DNA from: Verrucomicrobiota bacterium
Lineage (GTDB): Bacteria > Verrucomicrobiota > Verrucomicrobiia > Chthoniobacterales > UBA10450
Reading direction: 5' to 3'
Length of the DNA stretch: 11,304 bases
Assembly: GCA_003219355.1 (NCBI GenBank)
Contig: QHOQ01000106.1
Location: 1 to 11,304, forward strand
Below the pieces are notes generated by a model. It was not told the origin of the DNA and made no database searches. It was given only the letters and a program-made list of their open reading frames with translations. The translations under genes were made by a program, and so were the position numbers. Every line of letters starts with the position of its first letter. Within the stretch, counting starts at the first letter, position 1. This document shows, one piece after another, positions 1 through 7,216 of this stretch.

Positions 1-455
1 ACGCTGCTCACTCCATTATTGTTGACGGGATTTCCGTTATCATCCACGTCGACCCATTGACCTCCGCCGATATGAGTTCCGGTGTCGGCCGCAATCCAAA
101 CCCTGTGTGTCTTGCCGGTCCCCGTTTTTGGGGTCAGCTCAAAGTTGAGCTGAGTTTGTTTGCCAGACTGCGTGGTGGCATTGAGGATCGATGCCTTGAC
201 GGTTCCATTGACAACGACGGTGACTTTGTAAATGCCAACTGGAAGGCCATCGGAGGTGTAACGGCCGGTGGCATCGGTCTTAACAATCCTGGAAAAATTA
301 CTTCCGTTTGTTGCTTCGATCCGGACATCGGCGCCATTGACAGGATGCCCGGCGGGGTCCTTCACAACCCCGTCGAAAGCGGGCGTCCCGGCCGAGGCAC
401 TGAACGCTAGAAGGAATAAGCCAACGAAGCTAATACTATATGATTTGAGGAACAT
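1..455 (-). CDS. Secreted carboxypeptidase-regulatory-like domain protein (3' end cut off by window edge)
   Basis: Reading the minus strand from the ATG at 455-453 gives an open frame of 151 codons that continues past the left edge, so the C-terminus is missing. Residues 1-22 form a signal peptide: MFLK, a hydrophobic stretch, then cleavage after ASA. Residues 26-108 look like a carboxypeptidase regulatory-like beta-sandwich (PF13620 type). The pattern is 'DGVVKDPAGHPVNGADVRI', then 'TDATGRYTSDGLPVGIYKV' and a closing 'QLNFEL' strand. A Gly/Asn/Asp-rich tail follows (HRVWIAADTGTHIGGG..). Such domains are usually non-catalytic modules of exported proteins, so no enzyme activity is claimed. The start is chosen because it begins the signal peptide; there is no good Shine-Dalgarno site. 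A possible -35 TTGAAA (500-495) with a poor -10 TAAAAA (476-471) lies upstream. The family call is fairly sure, the biological role unknown. Confidence 0.8.
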   Translation of the reverse strand, partial: MFLKSYSISFVGLFLLAFSASAGTPAFDGVVKDPAGHPVNGADVRIEATNGSNFSRIVKTDATGRYTSDGLPVGIYKVTVVVNGTVKASILNATTQSGKQTQLNFELTPKTGTGKTHRVWIAADTGTHIGGGQWVDVDDNGNPVNNNGVSS

Positions 456-924
456 ATCAGCATCTTACGGTTTTTAGGCTAATAAGTCGAGGACTTTCAA
501 AGGACATTATGGGACATCTCGACAGCAGTATCTCTGCGATCATTTCGATTTTCGGTGTTCGGTTAAGATGCTTTTTGAACAGATCAATACTGGAAAGAGA
601 TTAGCTGGCAGACACTAGAGCCCCGGGTTGCCGGTAGTGTTGGAAGTAACAATATCGATATTGGCAACCAAGGGGTTGCGACCGAGGACGTGGAAAAGAT
701 AAACCCCGATCTGGTGCCTCGCGATAGCGATGGAAGGCAAGCGAACCCCAACTCCACCCGCTTTACCGAGGTTGCGAGCGATGATCTCCCAGTAGTTCAA
801 CGCGCGTCGTATTCTGCCTATTTTGCTCTCCACACGGCAACAACTAAATGGTATAAACGTCCGCCATGAAAGGGCGAAATTCACGATTCAACCCTGAAGC
901 TCGTTCTGTCGAAGAATCCCGGTT
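456..924. other. 469-nt stretch without a convincing gene
   Basis: This lies between the divergent starts of the secreted protein (minus) and the TonB-C lipoprotein (plus), so it must hold promoters for both, but no well-spaced -35/-10 pair stands out. The only open frame worth naming is the minus-strand ORF at 615-884, described separately as a likely remnant. No tRNA, strong hairpin terminator or tandem repeat was seen. Confidence 0.6.
615..884 (-). pseudogene. Possible decayed short-ORF remnant ('NYWEIIA' motif)
   Basis: An 89-codon minus-strand frame contains RRALNYWEIIARNLGKAGG at about residues 26-44. I recall a short recurrent ORF of soil Verrucomicrobia and related genomes with a core like 'NYWEIIADNLSKAGWSWG', continuing into 'AIDxxGRTIWIADAH'. 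Here the match stops just after KAG. Adding one T after 'GCGGGT' would restore the W-S-W-G continuation, which suggests a one-base deletion. The rest (..HVLGRNPLVANIDIVTSNTTGNPGL) does not match the remembered pattern. There is no signal peptide or good ribosome site. It could instead be a chance open frame. The resemblance is from memory and was not searched. Confidence 0.25.
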
Positions 925-1350
925 ATGAGTCAATGCCTCGTTGATCGCGGTTTTGCCGCGCTCAGTCTGATAACAACGCTGCTTCTTTGCGGTTGTTCCT
1001 CTCCAAATCTGGCGATTGAAGCCAACCCGATGCCCGAAAAACAAGTCGCCACTTACATGACATCCGTTACCCCTTCGAGTGCTTATGACACGCCGCCGAA
1101 GTTCTTGAAAGGCTATGCCCCTTTTTTCCCTGCGATGGAAGCCAAAAGGCGTCATTGGGGTTATGCCGTGGTTGAGTTCAGCGTTAGAGCCGATGGCGCG
1201 ACGAGCGATATTCGCCCAATCATAGCCACAGCCTATTCATTTGCAGAGGAAGCAATGTACGCCGTGCAAAATTGGCGGTTCGCTCCGGCGCGCAAACATG
1301 ACCAGCCGGTGCTAGTTCGGATGCGACTCCCGTTCACCTTCCGAAGTTGA
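925..1350 (+). CDS. Small lipoprotein with TonB C-terminal-like domain
   Basis: A 141-aa protein. Residues 1-24 form a lipoprotein signal peptide with a hydrophobic core (FAALSLITTLLL) and a lipobox ending L-C-G-C, so Cys24 would be lipidated. Residues about 70-140 fit the TonB C-terminal fold (PF03544). The pattern is 'GYAVVEFSVRADGATSDIRP', then a helix 'SFAEEAMYAVQNWRFAPAR' and a final strand 'VLVRMRLPFTF'. Classical TonB is longer, with an N-terminal membrane helix and a Pro-rich spacer across the periplasm. Both are absent, and no exbB/exbD or receptor gene is nearby, so energy transduction is doubtful. A structural or adaptor role in the envelope is as likely. The ATG at 925 is the first start after an in-frame stop at 895-897. 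The Shine-Dalgarno site is weak. Confidence 0.8.
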   Translation: MSQCLVDRGFAALSLITTLLLCGCSSPNLAIEANPMPEKQVATYMTSVTPSSAYDTPPKFLKGYAPFFPAMEAKRRHWGYAVVEFSVRADGATSDIRPIIATAYSFAEEAMYAVQNWRFAPARKHDQPVLVRMRLPFTFRS

Positions 1351-1395
1351 TTACGAGATAGGATCGGCCGCGCTTTCGTCGAATCGTAATTAGGT

Positions 1396-1576
1396 GTGAG
1401 TCGCCGCAGATTCATTGTCATCGTCTTAGCGACTGTTGTTCTTACCAGTTTTTGCGATCGGCTTAGCGACTGTTGTTCTTACCAGTTTTTGCGCCTCGTT
1501 CGCCTTTGGTCAGCTACTGACGCAGCCTTTGCCACCGACCCCGCCGCTGGCTTATCTTACCTCGTTGGACCGGTGA
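1396..1576 (+). pseudogene. Short secreted-peptide ORF frameshifted by a tandem duplication
   Basis: From GTG at 1396 the frame encodes the start of a signal peptide (SRRRFIVIVLATVVLTSFC) and then enters a second copy of a 37-bp tandem repeat. Since 37 is not a multiple of 3, the downstream frame is shifted. Removing one copy in thought gives a 47-aa product: the same N-terminus running on to CASFAFG, a likely signal-peptidase I site. A Pro-rich mature part QLLTQPLPPTPPLAYLTSLDR-like follows, ending at TGA 1574-1576. In the actual sequence the shifted frame runs to 1698, inside the opposite-strand gene at 1557-1745, and loses this peptide. The intact-looking signal peptide only after removal is the main support. 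The product is unrecognised, and the ORF may never have been a functional gene. Confidence 0.35.
1420..1493. repeat. 37-bp tandem duplication (two copies, one mismatch)
   Basis: Copy 1 is 1420-1456 and copy 2 is 1457-1493. They are directly abutting and differ only at the fifth base (T1424 versus G1461). The last 32 bases (1425-1456 and 1462-1493) are identical. Near identity suggests a recent slippage or duplication event, or an assembly artefact. It lies inside the signal-peptide part of the ORF starting at 1396 and changes its frame. Confidence 0.95.
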
Positions 1577-1745
1577 GGGTATCGACTACAGTGTGCGCGG
1601 CTCTTTTTGTGCCCTTGGCAACGCTGTGCCCGACATTTTTGGCTGTCTCAGCAGTGTTCCTCGCCACGTGGGCCGCCGTTCGGGCAGGTCCCGCGTGAGC
1701 AGCGCTAACGGCGACGGCGAGAATGATCGAAAACAATGTTTTCAT
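1557..1745 (-). CDS. Tiny Ala-rich basic secreted protein
   Basis: A 62-aa protein. Residues 1-18 are a clear signal peptide (MKTLFSIILAVAVSAAHA, cleavage after AHA). The predicted mature peptide of about 44 residues is rich in Ala, Thr, Val, Lys, Arg and His. Repeating patterns such as TAAHVARNTAETAKNVGHSV look like an amphipathic helix. No domain is recognised; it loosely recalls entericidin-like or other small helical periplasmic peptides, but that is only an impression. It lies 147 nt downstream of tadA on the same strand and converges on the broken ORF at 1396-1576 with about 20 nt of overlap. No Shine-Dalgarno site precedes the ATG. This strand is preferred over the overlapping plus-strand frame because of its well-formed signal peptide and single clean frame. 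Confidence 0.55.
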   Translation of the reverse strand: MKTLFSIILAVAVSAAHAGPARTAAHVARNTAETAKNVGHSVAKGTKRAAHTVVDTLTGPTR

Positions 1746-1892
1746 GGTACTAAAGTATCGTTGCCGCCGGCTCGTGTGCGTTTACCGATCCCGCTGCGAC
1801 GTGCAATCACAACAAAGATTGTTCGCCCGCGGGAAACCACAGCCTCGGGCCGCTTCGGCGTGAACAGGCGGCCGATCGTTTGGTCGCCGACC

Positions 1893-2369
1893 CTACTGCG
1901 GCAGTCTTTTCGTCCGAAAAAAATCCTGGAGAAGACGCCCGCACTCTCCTTGTAGAACCCCGGATGTGATTTCGCATCGGTGATTCAGCGCTGGAAGTTG
2001 GAGCAAATTGAGAATGCTTCCCGCCGCTCCAGCGCGGGGGTCCGCGCAGCCAAAAATCAAGCGACGGATTCGCACGTGGACAAGTGCGCCAGCGCACATT
2101 ACGCACGGTTCCTTAGTGACGTAGAGATCGCACTCGGTCAAGCGCCAGTCCCCGACGGCTGCCTCGGCTTGCGTTAACGCGAGCATCTCTGCATGGGCGG
2201 TGGCGTCTTTCAACAGCTCTACCTGGTTATACGCGCGAGCGATGATGTTTCCTGCTTGAACAACTACCGCGCCGACCGGTACTTCATCGGCTTCGTAAGC
2301 CTTAGCCGCCAACCGTAATGCGGCGCGCATGAAAGATTCATCGCTTTCGCAATTTTCGTAAAAAGTCAT
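1893..2369 (-). CDS. tadA: tRNA-specific adenosine deaminase TadA
   Basis: A 158-aa zinc deaminase that converts adenosine 34 to inosine in the anticodon of tRNA-Arg(ACG), in the cytoplasm, allowing wobble decoding. The CDA/TadA fold is complete. His59 and the catalytic Glu61 lie in the HAE motif (ATAHAEMLAL); Cys89 and Cys92 lie in PCVMC, and together with His59 these should bind zinc. The downstream GCADPRAGAAGS segment is typical of TadA rather than cytidine or guanine deaminases. Length is normal for the family. The ATG at 2369 is used; Met14 (FMRAALRLA) is an alternative but would trim part of helix 1. No strong ribosome site is visible upstream. The gene is divergent from the SYLF gene across a 107-nt gap and may be co-transcribed with the tiny secreted protein downstream. 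Confidence 0.93.
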   Translation of the reverse strand: MTFYENCESDESFMRAALRLAAKAYEADEVPVGAVVVQAGNIIARAYNQVELLKDATAHAEMLALTQAEAAVGDWRLTECDLYVTKEPCVMCAGALVHVRIRRLIFGCADPRAGAAGSILNLLQLPALNHRCEITSGVLQGECGRLLQDFFRTKRLPQ

Positions 2370-2476
2370 TCAATAAAAAACTTATGCGCCTGCCGCCTAA
2401 CGAACTCGTTGGATCGATTCTTTTCCAGCCAAAATACATCCGCGCTCGGTTATGCTGGCGAAGTAATTGTACTCGG
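2370..2476. promoter_or_regulatory. Divergent intergenic region of tadA and the SYLF gene
   Basis: These 107 nt separate two oppositely directed starts and should hold both promoters. An AT-rich patch lies next to tadA (2361-2384, with runs of A). I do not see a -35/-10 pair with good matches and spacing in either direction, so no promoter is placed. Confidence 0.3.
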
Positions 2477-3121
2477 ATGACAAAATTATTCTCGGTTCTT
2501 GCCATACTTTCTCTGTCGGTCGTCACGGCCAGCGCGGCCGAACAGGACACGGTTAATCATTGCGCATCGATCATTCGCGATTTTCGCCAGATGCCAGAAA
2601 GAGGAATTCCGCGAAATGTGCTGCAACATGCCAGAGGCCTCGCGATTATCACCGTGGTCAAAGCCGCATTTATTTTTAGCGGCAAAGGCGGGCAAGGCGT
2701 TGTGGTCGCTCGCACGAGACACGGCTGGTCCGGCCCATCATTTATCGGCACAGGCGGCGCGGGTTGGGGGCTTCAGATCGGTGCGCAAGTGACCGATTTC
2801 GTAATCGTTCTCAACAATGACAGGGCCGTCCGGGCATTTTCCCGTGGAGGAAATGTTACGATCGGCGCGGACGTCAGCGCCGCTGCCGGCCCAGTGGGTC
2901 GTACTGCGGAAGGCGCAGTCGCACCGACCGCCGCGGTTTACACTTATAGCAGGAGCAAGGGTCTCTTTGCCGGCGTGTCCCTGGAGGGTGCAGTGATTGC
3001 AACGCAAAGAGATTCGAATTTCCGCTATTACGGCCGGCCTGTCAGGGCTGATGAGATTCTGAGTGGGCTCACGCCTCCGCCACCGGGCGCTGCGCCGCTG
3101 CGTCGCGCGCTCGGTCACTAA
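2477..3121 (+). CDS. Secreted SYLF-domain (Ysc84-type) lipid-binding protein
   Basis: A 214-aa exported protein. Residues 1-20 are a signal peptide (MTKLFSVLAILSLSVVTASA, cleaved before AEQD). The rest, about residues 28-197, is one SYLF/Ysc84 domain. The family features are a helix 'SIIRDFRQMPERGIPRNVLQ', the 'ARGLAIITVVKAAFIFSG' strand, a Gly-rich 'GTGGAGWGLQIGAQVTDFV' core, 'TIGADVSAAAGPVGR', 'YTYSRSKGLFAGVSLEG' and a closing 'RYYGRPVRADEILSG'. A Pro-rich tail ends the protein. In eukaryotes SYLF domains bind phosphoinositides; the bacterial exported versions are poorly characterised and may bind envelope lipids. The frame is open from an ATG at 2384, but the 31 extra residues would bury the signal peptide, so the ATG at 2477 is chosen despite a weak ribosome site. 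Confidence 0.88.
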   Translation: MTKLFSVLAILSLSVVTASAAEQDTVNHCASIIRDFRQMPERGIPRNVLQHARGLAIITVVKAAFIFSGKGGQGVVVARTRHGWSGPSFIGTGGAGWGLQIGAQVTDFVIVLNNDRAVRAFSRGGNVTIGADVSAAAGPVGRTAEGAVAPTAAVYTYSRSKGLFAGVSLEGAVIATQRDSNFRYYGRPVRADEILSGLTPPPPGAAPLRRALGH

Positions 3122-3288
3122 CATCGGAAATTCGAAATCAAAAAGGCGATTCCTTGTAGCAACCGGCCCACAGCGGTTTCTGCGACTGTTGCACTTTAGG
3201 GCGGGCGCTTTCTAATCGGACGCGGCACAGCGACAGTCGCTCGCTGACAAGAACGGCGCGCTTGCCCTACAAATTTCTTCGGCATATT

Positions 3289-3293
3289 AGGGA
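3289..3293 (+). promoter_or_regulatory. Shine-Dalgarno site of acsA
   Basis: AGGGA sits 6 nt before the ATG at 3300, one of the few convincing ribosome sites in the window. It supports that start for acetyl-CoA synthetase. Confidence 0.5.
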
Positions 3294-3299
3294 CTGCTC

Positions 3300-5246
3300 A
3301 TGCACAACAACATCGAGTCGCATTTGATTGAGAAACGCGTTTTCAAACCGGCGCAGGATTTCGCGAGCAAGGCAAAGATCAAGAGTCTTGTGCAATACCG
3401 GCGGATGTACCGGGAATCGATCAAGCAGCCAGCTAAATTTTGGGCGCGCGAGGCGAGCGAGCTGGTCTGGTGCGCGCGATGGAGAAAAGTCCTTGAGTGG
3501 AAAGAACCCTTCGCGAAGTGGTTTGTGGGCGGCAAAATCAATATTTCGGAAAATTGTCTTGATCGACATCTAACCGGCCCGCGCCGAAATAAAGCCGCGA
3601 TTATCTGGGAGGGGGAACCAGGTGACAAGCGAACGCTCACCTACCAACAACTTCATCACGAAGTCTGCCGTTTCGCGAATGTGCTGAAACGGAACAAGAT
3701 CAACAAGGGCGATCGAGTCATCATTTACCTCCCGGCCATTCCCGAAGCTGCCATTGCGATGCTGGCCTGTGCCCGCATCGGCGCGGTGCATTCGGTGGTG
3801 TTCGGCGGGTTTAGCCCGGACAGCATTCGCGATCGAATCGCCGATAGTGGCGCAGTTGCCGTAATCACAGCCGACGGCGGATACCGGCGCGGCGGGATTG
3901 TTCCACTGAAGAAAAATGTCGATGACGCGCTGCTTGGTGGCACGTCCATTCGGCGCGTGATTGTTTTTCGCCGCGCGGGTAACGAGATCCACATGGAGGA
4001 GTCTCGCGATGTGTGGTGGCATCGCGAGCTGGAATATGTCGATGCGAATTGTCCGCCGACGGCGCTCGACAGCGAACATCCTCTTTACATTCTCTACACG
4101 AGCGGCTCAACGGGGAAACCGAAGGGAATCTTGCACACCACTGGCGGCTACCTCGTCGGCGTTTACTCGACCATGAAATATGTCTTCGACATCCGGGACG
4201 AAGATATTTTTTGGTGCACGGCGGATGTCGGCTGGGTCACTGGGCATAGTTATATCGTTTACGGCCCATTGGCCAATGGCGCGACTACCTTGATGTATGA
4301 AGGCGCGCCGAACTGGCCGGAGCCGGATCGCTTCTGGAAAATCATCGAAGATTATCGCGTCAACATTCTTTATACGGCGCCGACTGCAATCCGCGCATTC
4401 ATTCGCTGGGGCGACCACTGGGTTGCGAAACACGATCTTTCTTCGCTACGCTTGCTGGGCACCGTGGGCGAACCGATCAATCCGGAAGCATGGATTTGGT
4501 ATCAAAAGAATATCGGCGGCGGCCGTTGCCCAATTGTCGATACGTGGTGGCAAACCGAGACCGGGGCAATCATGATTACGCCGCTCCCCGGCGGAATTGC
4601 AACGAAACCGGGCAGCGCGACGCTGCCTTTCTTTGGTGTCGATGCGGCGATTGTCGATGAGCAAGGACGCGAAGTTGGGCCGAATGTTGGCGGGAAATTA
4701 ATTATTCGCCGGCCATGGCCGGCGATGTTGCGCACGATTTACGGCGATAAGGAGCGCTACAAAAAACAATATTGGAGCGAGTTCCCAGGAAATTACCTGA
4801 CCGGCGACGGCGCGCGACGCGATGAGGACGGCTACTTCTGGATCGTCGGCCGGATCGACGACGTCTTGAACGTCGCTGGGCACAGGCTTGGCACCTCGGA
4901 AATCGAAAGCGCGCTAGTGAGCCATGCGCAGGTCGCGGAGGCGGCGGTGGTCGGAAGACCGGACGAGTTAAAAGGCCAGGCCGTTGTCGCCTTCGTGACG
5001 CTGAAGACGGATGCCGAGCCCAACAGCGGATTGAAGGCCGAATTGCGCGACCACGTCGGCAGGCACATCGGGGCGATTGCAAAGCCAGACGAGGTTCGAT
5101 TCGCCGAAGCGCTGCCAAAAACTCGGAGCGGCAAAATCATGCGACGCCTCCTCAAGGAAATCGCAAGCGGAAAAAGTGTGACTGGCGACACGACAACGCT
5201 CGAAGACTTCAGCGTGCTGGCAAGACTAAGCGAATCCGAAGAGTGA
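3300..5246 (+). CDS. acsA: Acetyl-CoA synthetase (AMP-forming)
   Basis: A 648-aa cytoplasmic ligase that makes acetyl-CoA from acetate, ATP and CoA via acetyl-AMP; full length for the family. The N-terminal ACAS domain is at about 20-80, followed by the large ANL AMP-binding domain and a C-terminal lid. Motifs: phosphate loop YTSGSTGKPKG (266-276); adenine-binding and acyl-pocket motif DTWWQTETG (414-422), whose second Trp (417) matches the Trp that limits the pocket to acetate in characterised Acs; Asp503 in YLTGDGA; hinge and CoA region GRIDDVLNVAGHRLGTSEIES (517-537); and PKTRSGK (606-612), whose Lys612 is the catalytic lysine inactivated by acetylation in known Acs. No acetyltransferase gene is nearby. 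The coiled-coil gene follows after 80 nt on the same strand. Propionyl-CoA synthetase is the alternative, but the Trp pocket favours acetate. Confidence 0.96.
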   Translation: MHNNIESHLIEKRVFKPAQDFASKAKIKSLVQYRRMYRESIKQPAKFWAREASELVWCARWRKVLEWKEPFAKWFVGGKINISENCLDRHLTGPRRNKAAIIWEGEPGDKRTLTYQQLHHEVCRFANVLKRNKINKGDRVIIYLPAIPEAAIAMLACARIGAVHSVVFGGFSPDSIRDRIADSGAVAVITADGGYRRGGIVPLKKNVDDALLGGTSIRRVIVFRRAGNEIHMEESRDVWWHRELEYVDANCPPTALDSEHPLYILYTSGSTGKPKGILHTTGGYLVGVYSTMKYVFDIRDEDIFWCTADVGWVTGHSYIVYGPLANGATTLMYEGAPNWPEPDRFWKIIEDYRVNILYTAPTAIRAFIRWGDHWVAKHDLSSLRLLGTVGEPINPEAWIWYQKNIGGGRCPIVDTWWQTETGAIMITPLPGGIATKPGSATLPFFGVDAAIVDEQGREVGPNVGGKLIIRRPWPAMLRTIYGDKERYKKQYWSEFPGNYLTGDGARRDEDGYFWIVGRIDDVLNVAGHRLGTSEIESALVSHAQVAEAAVVGRPDELKGQAVVAFVTLKTDAEPNSGLKAELRDHVGRHIGAIAKPDEVRFAEALPKTRSGKIMRRLLKEIASGKSVTGDTTTLEDFSVLARLSESEE

Positions 5247-5326
5247 AACAATGCGGCCAGCGTCGTCTCCTGGTTCGGATAAAGATTTTGCGTTTGTGTG
5301 GAGGCGGATTCGGGTAGCATCTTTCT

Positions 5327-7204
5327 GTGAGTTTCATTCGCACAGGCTTTCGTGAGATCGCCTTGAAAGTCAGGCGCCAGAGAACGCGCCTGGCGCTGCG
5401 TCACGAAAAACGCCTCCTGCAAAAAAGCGAAATAAATCTCGGCCGTGAAGGCACCACGCAGGCGGCGAATTTTCCTGAGCTGCGCAATGAGATCGTCGCA
5501 CTGAAAAAGCTGGAGCAGGAGCAAAAAGAGGTCGCGCTTCGAATCGCTCAGATCGAAGAGGGAATTAAAAATATCGAGGCGAATCGGCAACAAAATGCGC
5601 GCGAACAAAATGCTGCTATTGCGAAGTTGGAAGCAGAGAAGAGGCCGCTCCTCCAGCATCGCAACCAAGCAAAGAACACAGTCGACCTCTGCGAACGCGA
5701 ATTGGCTGCTGTCGAGCGCCGGATCCAGGAGAACGACGCTGCTGATCGTGAGCTGTTAAAGCAGCTGTCTGATCTGCAGGCATTGAATCCTCCGCCCACT
5801 GATCTCGAAGCGCGATCAACGAATATTGACGCGCGTCGTGCCCGGCTTCCGGAAGAGCGAGCGGAACTTGTCCGGGCCCGGCTCGGCAGCGCGGATGCTG
5901 CTCGGCTTGCAAGAGAAAAACTGATCGCCGCCGAAGCTGAACTTTCAGTTGTCGAAAAAAATATAGAGCGCGTCCGGACCGAATTTGAAGCGCGCGATCG
6001 GACGCTGAACGAGAACATTCGAGTGCAACAGGAAGCAGTTCGAGAAGCGCGCGCGCATCATCAAACAGTCGAGGAACGGAAAAACCCCGCGTATTTGAAT
6101 ATTGGGCGTCATCTCGCCGCGCAGGGAATTGCACCGCCAAACGCGCCGCATCTCCTTACCGAGACGCATCGCCGCCATGAGGCCGTGAATCGGCATTTGC
6201 AGCACCGCGCCGAGCTGGCGTTGCTCTCCGGCCAAATCGACAAACAAGAGCTGCGGAAATTCTATTTCAGTGTCATCTCCGTCCTCGTACTGCTCGCGAT
6301 CATTCTACCTGTTGCTTTCAAATCTCCACACAAACGCGAATGGTTGCCGCAAGAGACGGATGCGATTTTATCAATCAACACCGACCAGTTTCAACGCGCC
6401 GACCTCGCAAAACGCTGGAGCAAGGATCAAGCGCAAATTTGGCCAAAAATCTGGTCGGGCCTGATCGGGGCCGCTGCGCTAACTCCGGGATTAAACTTGC
6501 CTCACGACGCCGTGCGCATCACCCGGGCGGTCGCGACCGACCAGTCGGAAAAGACACGAGAGTTCGTTCTGATCGAGGCGCGCCGAGATGTTTCCCGCGC
6601 CATTCGCAGAATTGGCGAGGACAAGACTTTCCAAAAGCGCACCATCAGCGGTTTGCCGGTTTGGGAGCGGCCACCGGGATTCACCGTTGCGCGGGTTGGT
6701 CCTGCGACGCTCGCGGTTGGAGAGCGTGATGAGGTAGACGAACTGGTCCGCGTGCGGCTCGGGATGAAGCCGGACCTGAAAATCACCGATCAGCTCTTTG
6801 GTCGTTTCCAAGCGCTCGACCAGGAGAGCGCGCTGCGACTCATTTCGCGCGATCCGCCCGATCTCTCACGCGTGTTTCGTCCAATCTTTGCACGCGAACT
6901 GCTTGATGTTTCACAATTGCTCGGACTCGCGGTGACCTTGCAAAACCCAGTAAAAGCCAAATTGCTCTTGAAACTAAATTCGTCCAAAAGTGCGGCGGAT
7001 TTCGCCCGTAATTTGCACGACACTCCGCAGCGCTGGTTGCGTTTGGCAGATTCCGAATTGTTGCTCTACTCGCAACCCCCGGAGATCCAAAGGCAGGGCA
7101 CTTCGAACGTGGAATTGCGTTTCACCGTTCCTGAGAATAGTGCTCGACTTTTGATCGAACGCATTGCAAAGACAGACGCTCCGGCAGTTGCAACTGCGCA
7201 CTGA
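5327..7204 (+). CDS. Unknown membrane-anchored coiled-coil protein
   Basis: A 625-aa protein I do not recognise. Residues 1-30 are strongly basic. Residues about 50-250 are rich in Glu, Arg, Lys, Gln, Ala and Leu with heptad-like spacing, predicting long coiled coils broken near the Pro-rich stretch at 154-158 (NPPPTD). A single hydrophobic helix at about 313-331 (FSVISVLVLLAIILPVAF) is followed by basic SPHKR. The C-terminal 290 residues form a globular alpha/beta region beginning LPQETDAILSINTDQF. Its style ('FVLIEARRD', 'GLPVWERPPGFTVARVGPATLAVG') resembles repeated-fold exported domains of planctomycetes and verrucomicrobia, but no family is claimed. With a basic N-terminus and no signal peptide, the coiled coil may be cytoplasmic and the C-domain external; the positive residues after the helix make this uncertain. 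The GTG at 5327 is the only plausible start after the in-frame TAG at 5315. The dipeptidase gene begins 12 nt downstream. Confidence 0.8.
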   Translation: MSFIRTGFREIALKVRRQRTRLALRHEKRLLQKSEINLGREGTTQAANFPELRNEIVALKKLEQEQKEVALRIAQIEEGIKNIEANRQQNAREQNAAIAKLEAEKRPLLQHRNQAKNTVDLCERELAAVERRIQENDAADRELLKQLSDLQALNPPPTDLEARSTNIDARRARLPEERAELVRARLGSADAARLAREKLIAAEAELSVVEKNIERVRTEFEARDRTLNENIRVQQEAVREARAHHQTVEERKNPAYLNIGRHLAAQGIAPPNAPHLLTETHRRHEAVNRHLQHRAELALLSGQIDKQELRKFYFSVISVLVLLAIILPVAFKSPHKREWLPQETDAILSINTDQFQRADLAKRWSKDQAQIWPKIWSGLIGAAALTPGLNLPHDAVRITRAVATDQSEKTREFVLIEARRDVSRAIRRIGEDKTFQKRTISGLPVWERPPGFTVARVGPATLAVGERDEVDELVRVRLGMKPDLKITDQLFGRFQALDQESALRLISRDPPDLSRVFRPIFARELLDVSQLLGLAVTLQNPVKAKLLLKLNSSKSAADFARNLHDTPQRWLRLADSELLLYSQPPEIQRQGTSNVELRFTVPENSARLLIERIAKTDAPAVATAH

Positions 7205-7216
7205 TTGCTCAGACAA

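Noticed and set aside
844..1155. 103-codon minus-strand open frame
   Set aside because: It is a shadow of the TonB-C lipoprotein gene, which has a clear signal peptide and domain on the plus strand.
1848..1873. GGCCGC/GCGGCC inverted repeat downstream of tadA
   Set aside because: A 6-bp stem with a 14-nt loop and no following U-run on either strand; not a convincing terminator.
2384..2476. Upstream in-frame ATG extending the SYLF protein by 31 residues
   Set aside because: The extension would place charged residues before a perfect signal peptide that starts at the ATG at 2477.
3013..3136. Perfect 12-nt inverted repeat (3013-3024 and 3125-3136) around the SYLF gene end
   Set aside because: The arms are 100 nt apart and AT-rich; a few 12-nt matches are expected by chance in a window this long, and there is no T-tract.
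3262..3290. Promoter-like TTGCCC, 17 nt, TATTAG before acsA
   Set aside because: Each box matches only 4 of 6 bases, and transcription would begin within a few bases of the ATG, losing the Shine-Dalgarno site.
4832..5668. 278-codon open frame on the minus strand
   Set aside because: It lies antisense to the end of acsA and the start of the coiled-coil gene. Its Ser/Leu-rich product is what the complement of Glu/Arg/Lys-rich coding sequence gives, and no domain or signal is seen.
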